The translations under genes and the position numbers were made by a program. Positions 12,631 through 12,955 of a DNA stretch of 12,955 nucleotides are shown in pieces. Where the stretch lies: positions 1-12,955 of the forward strand of contig NZ_FOVC01000019.1 in NCBI RefSeq assembly GCF_900115045.1, written 5' to 3'. The stretch comes from Izhakiella capsodis (GTDB taxonomy: Bacteria > Pseudomonadota > Gammaproteobacteria > Enterobacterales > Enterobacteriaceae). The notes below the pieces were generated by a model. The model was not told the origin of the DNA. It saw only the letters and a list, made by a program, of their open reading frames with translations, and did no database searches. Positions within the stretch are counted from its first letter, which is position 1. Every line of letters starts with the position of its first letter.

Positions 12631-12916
12631 ATCCACCATCGAAAAACATCTGGTAGCGGAAGTCAAAAAGGCTGGCGGTATTGCCTACAAATTTGTTTCG
12701 CCAGGACGCCGCGCAGTGCCGGATCGGTTGGTACTACTACCCGGAGGCCGGGCAGTCTTCGTTGAGTGTAAGCCCCCCGGCGAGAAACCACGCCCTGAAC
12801 AGTTACGCGAACATGAACGGCTTCGGGCGCTGGGCTTCACCGTAGCGGTGCTGGATAGTAAAAATATTGAGGGGATATGCCGCGCTTACACGTTTACCGA
12901 TAACCATGTGGGATGA
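12614..12916 (+). CDS. VRR-NUC domain nuclease
   Basis: A 100-residue stand-alone VRR-NUC protein, a compact PD-(D/E)XK nuclease. Visible motifs are E10 in the first helix, GG at 21-22, the metal-binding PD at 36-37 (AVPDRLVLL), the catalytic ECK at 51-53 (VFVECKPPG), and Q63 in RPEQLREHERLRALGF. In phages these single-domain enzymes sit next to polymerase and SNF2 helicase genes and are thought to cut branched or Holliday-type DNA. Length is normal for the phage form. It starts within the ANR gene's last codons and its stop is 3 bases before the next ATG, so it belongs to one tightly packed translation unit. Confidence 0.9.
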   Translation: MAYIRESTIEKHLVAEVKKAGGIAYKFVSPGRRAVPDRLVLLPGGRAVFVECKPPGEKPRPEQLREHERLRALGFTVAVLDSKNIEGICRAYTFTDNHVG

Positions 12917-12919
12917 CAA

Positions 12920-12955
12920 ATGATTCAAATCACTTTGAACAAAATTGAAGAAGCG
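12920..12955 (+). CDS. Start of next gene, cut by window end (possibly SNF2-type helicase)
   Basis: Twelve codons, MIQITLNKIEEA, are present from an ATG 3 bases after the VRR-NUC stop, with GGGA just upstream. In phages with the polymerase/VRR-NUC arrangement the following gene is usually a DEAD/SNF2 helicase that opens in a similar way; that assignment rests on gene order, not on any motif visible here. Confidence 0.45.
   Translation, partial: MIQITLNKIEEA

Overview
The window reads as the regulatory and replication core of a temperate phage or prophage of an enterobacterium (Enterobacterales). The evidence is the combination of a phage 21-type Q antiterminator, a CI/Cro-like switch, a Prim-Pol/DUF5906 primase-helicase, a DUF2800/DUF2815 pair, a phage family A DNA polymerase, a C4-type antisense RNA ahead of an AntA antirepressor, an ANR regulator and a VRR-NUC nuclease. 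The host genus cannot be fixed from sequence alone. The main genes look close to half G+C, with AT-rich patches at the switch and around 8600-9150. No integrase, structural or lysis genes lie inside the window.

The layout is divergent around the repressor. Leftward (minus strand) run a Cro-like regulator (3791-4000), a 748-residue primase-helicase (1541-3787), a compact iteron array (1274-1537), a small conserved phage protein (933-1223) and antiterminator Q (466-888). Left of Q lies about 465 bases without a gene, where late-promoter signals would be expected. The rightward CI-like repressor (4128-4802) has TTGAATTCAA-type operators on both sides. The left set covers the divergent cro/cI promoters. 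The right set covers a near-consensus promoter (TTGACA, 17 bp, TATAAA) that starts the rightward early operon.

The rightward operon encodes a 47-residue basic protein, an acidic-linker protein, a DUF2800 Cas4/RecB-like nuclease, a DUF2815 (Enc34-type) single-strand binding protein and a possible Nmad5-family protein. An opposing AT-rich insert gene with its own terminator interrupts it. It continues with a 699-residue DNA polymerase carrying 3'-5' exonuclease motifs. After the polymerase come a promoter buried in its stop codon, a C4-like antisense RNA with two target boxes, an AntA+AP2 antirepressor, an ANR-family regulator, a VRR-NUC nuclease and the first 12 codons of a further gene.

Together the genes suggest a nearly self-sufficient phage replisome (primase-helicase, polymerase, SSB, nucleases and perhaps a helicase just outside). 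It would be governed by a two-operator CI switch and by a C4 RNA-controlled antirepressor that could trip the switch. The most striking unlisted structure is the iteron array: ten copies of a GGTGACAGAT-like decamer placed with exact mirror symmetry about position 1405/1406, directly beside the primase-helicase gene. I read it as the likely replication origin.
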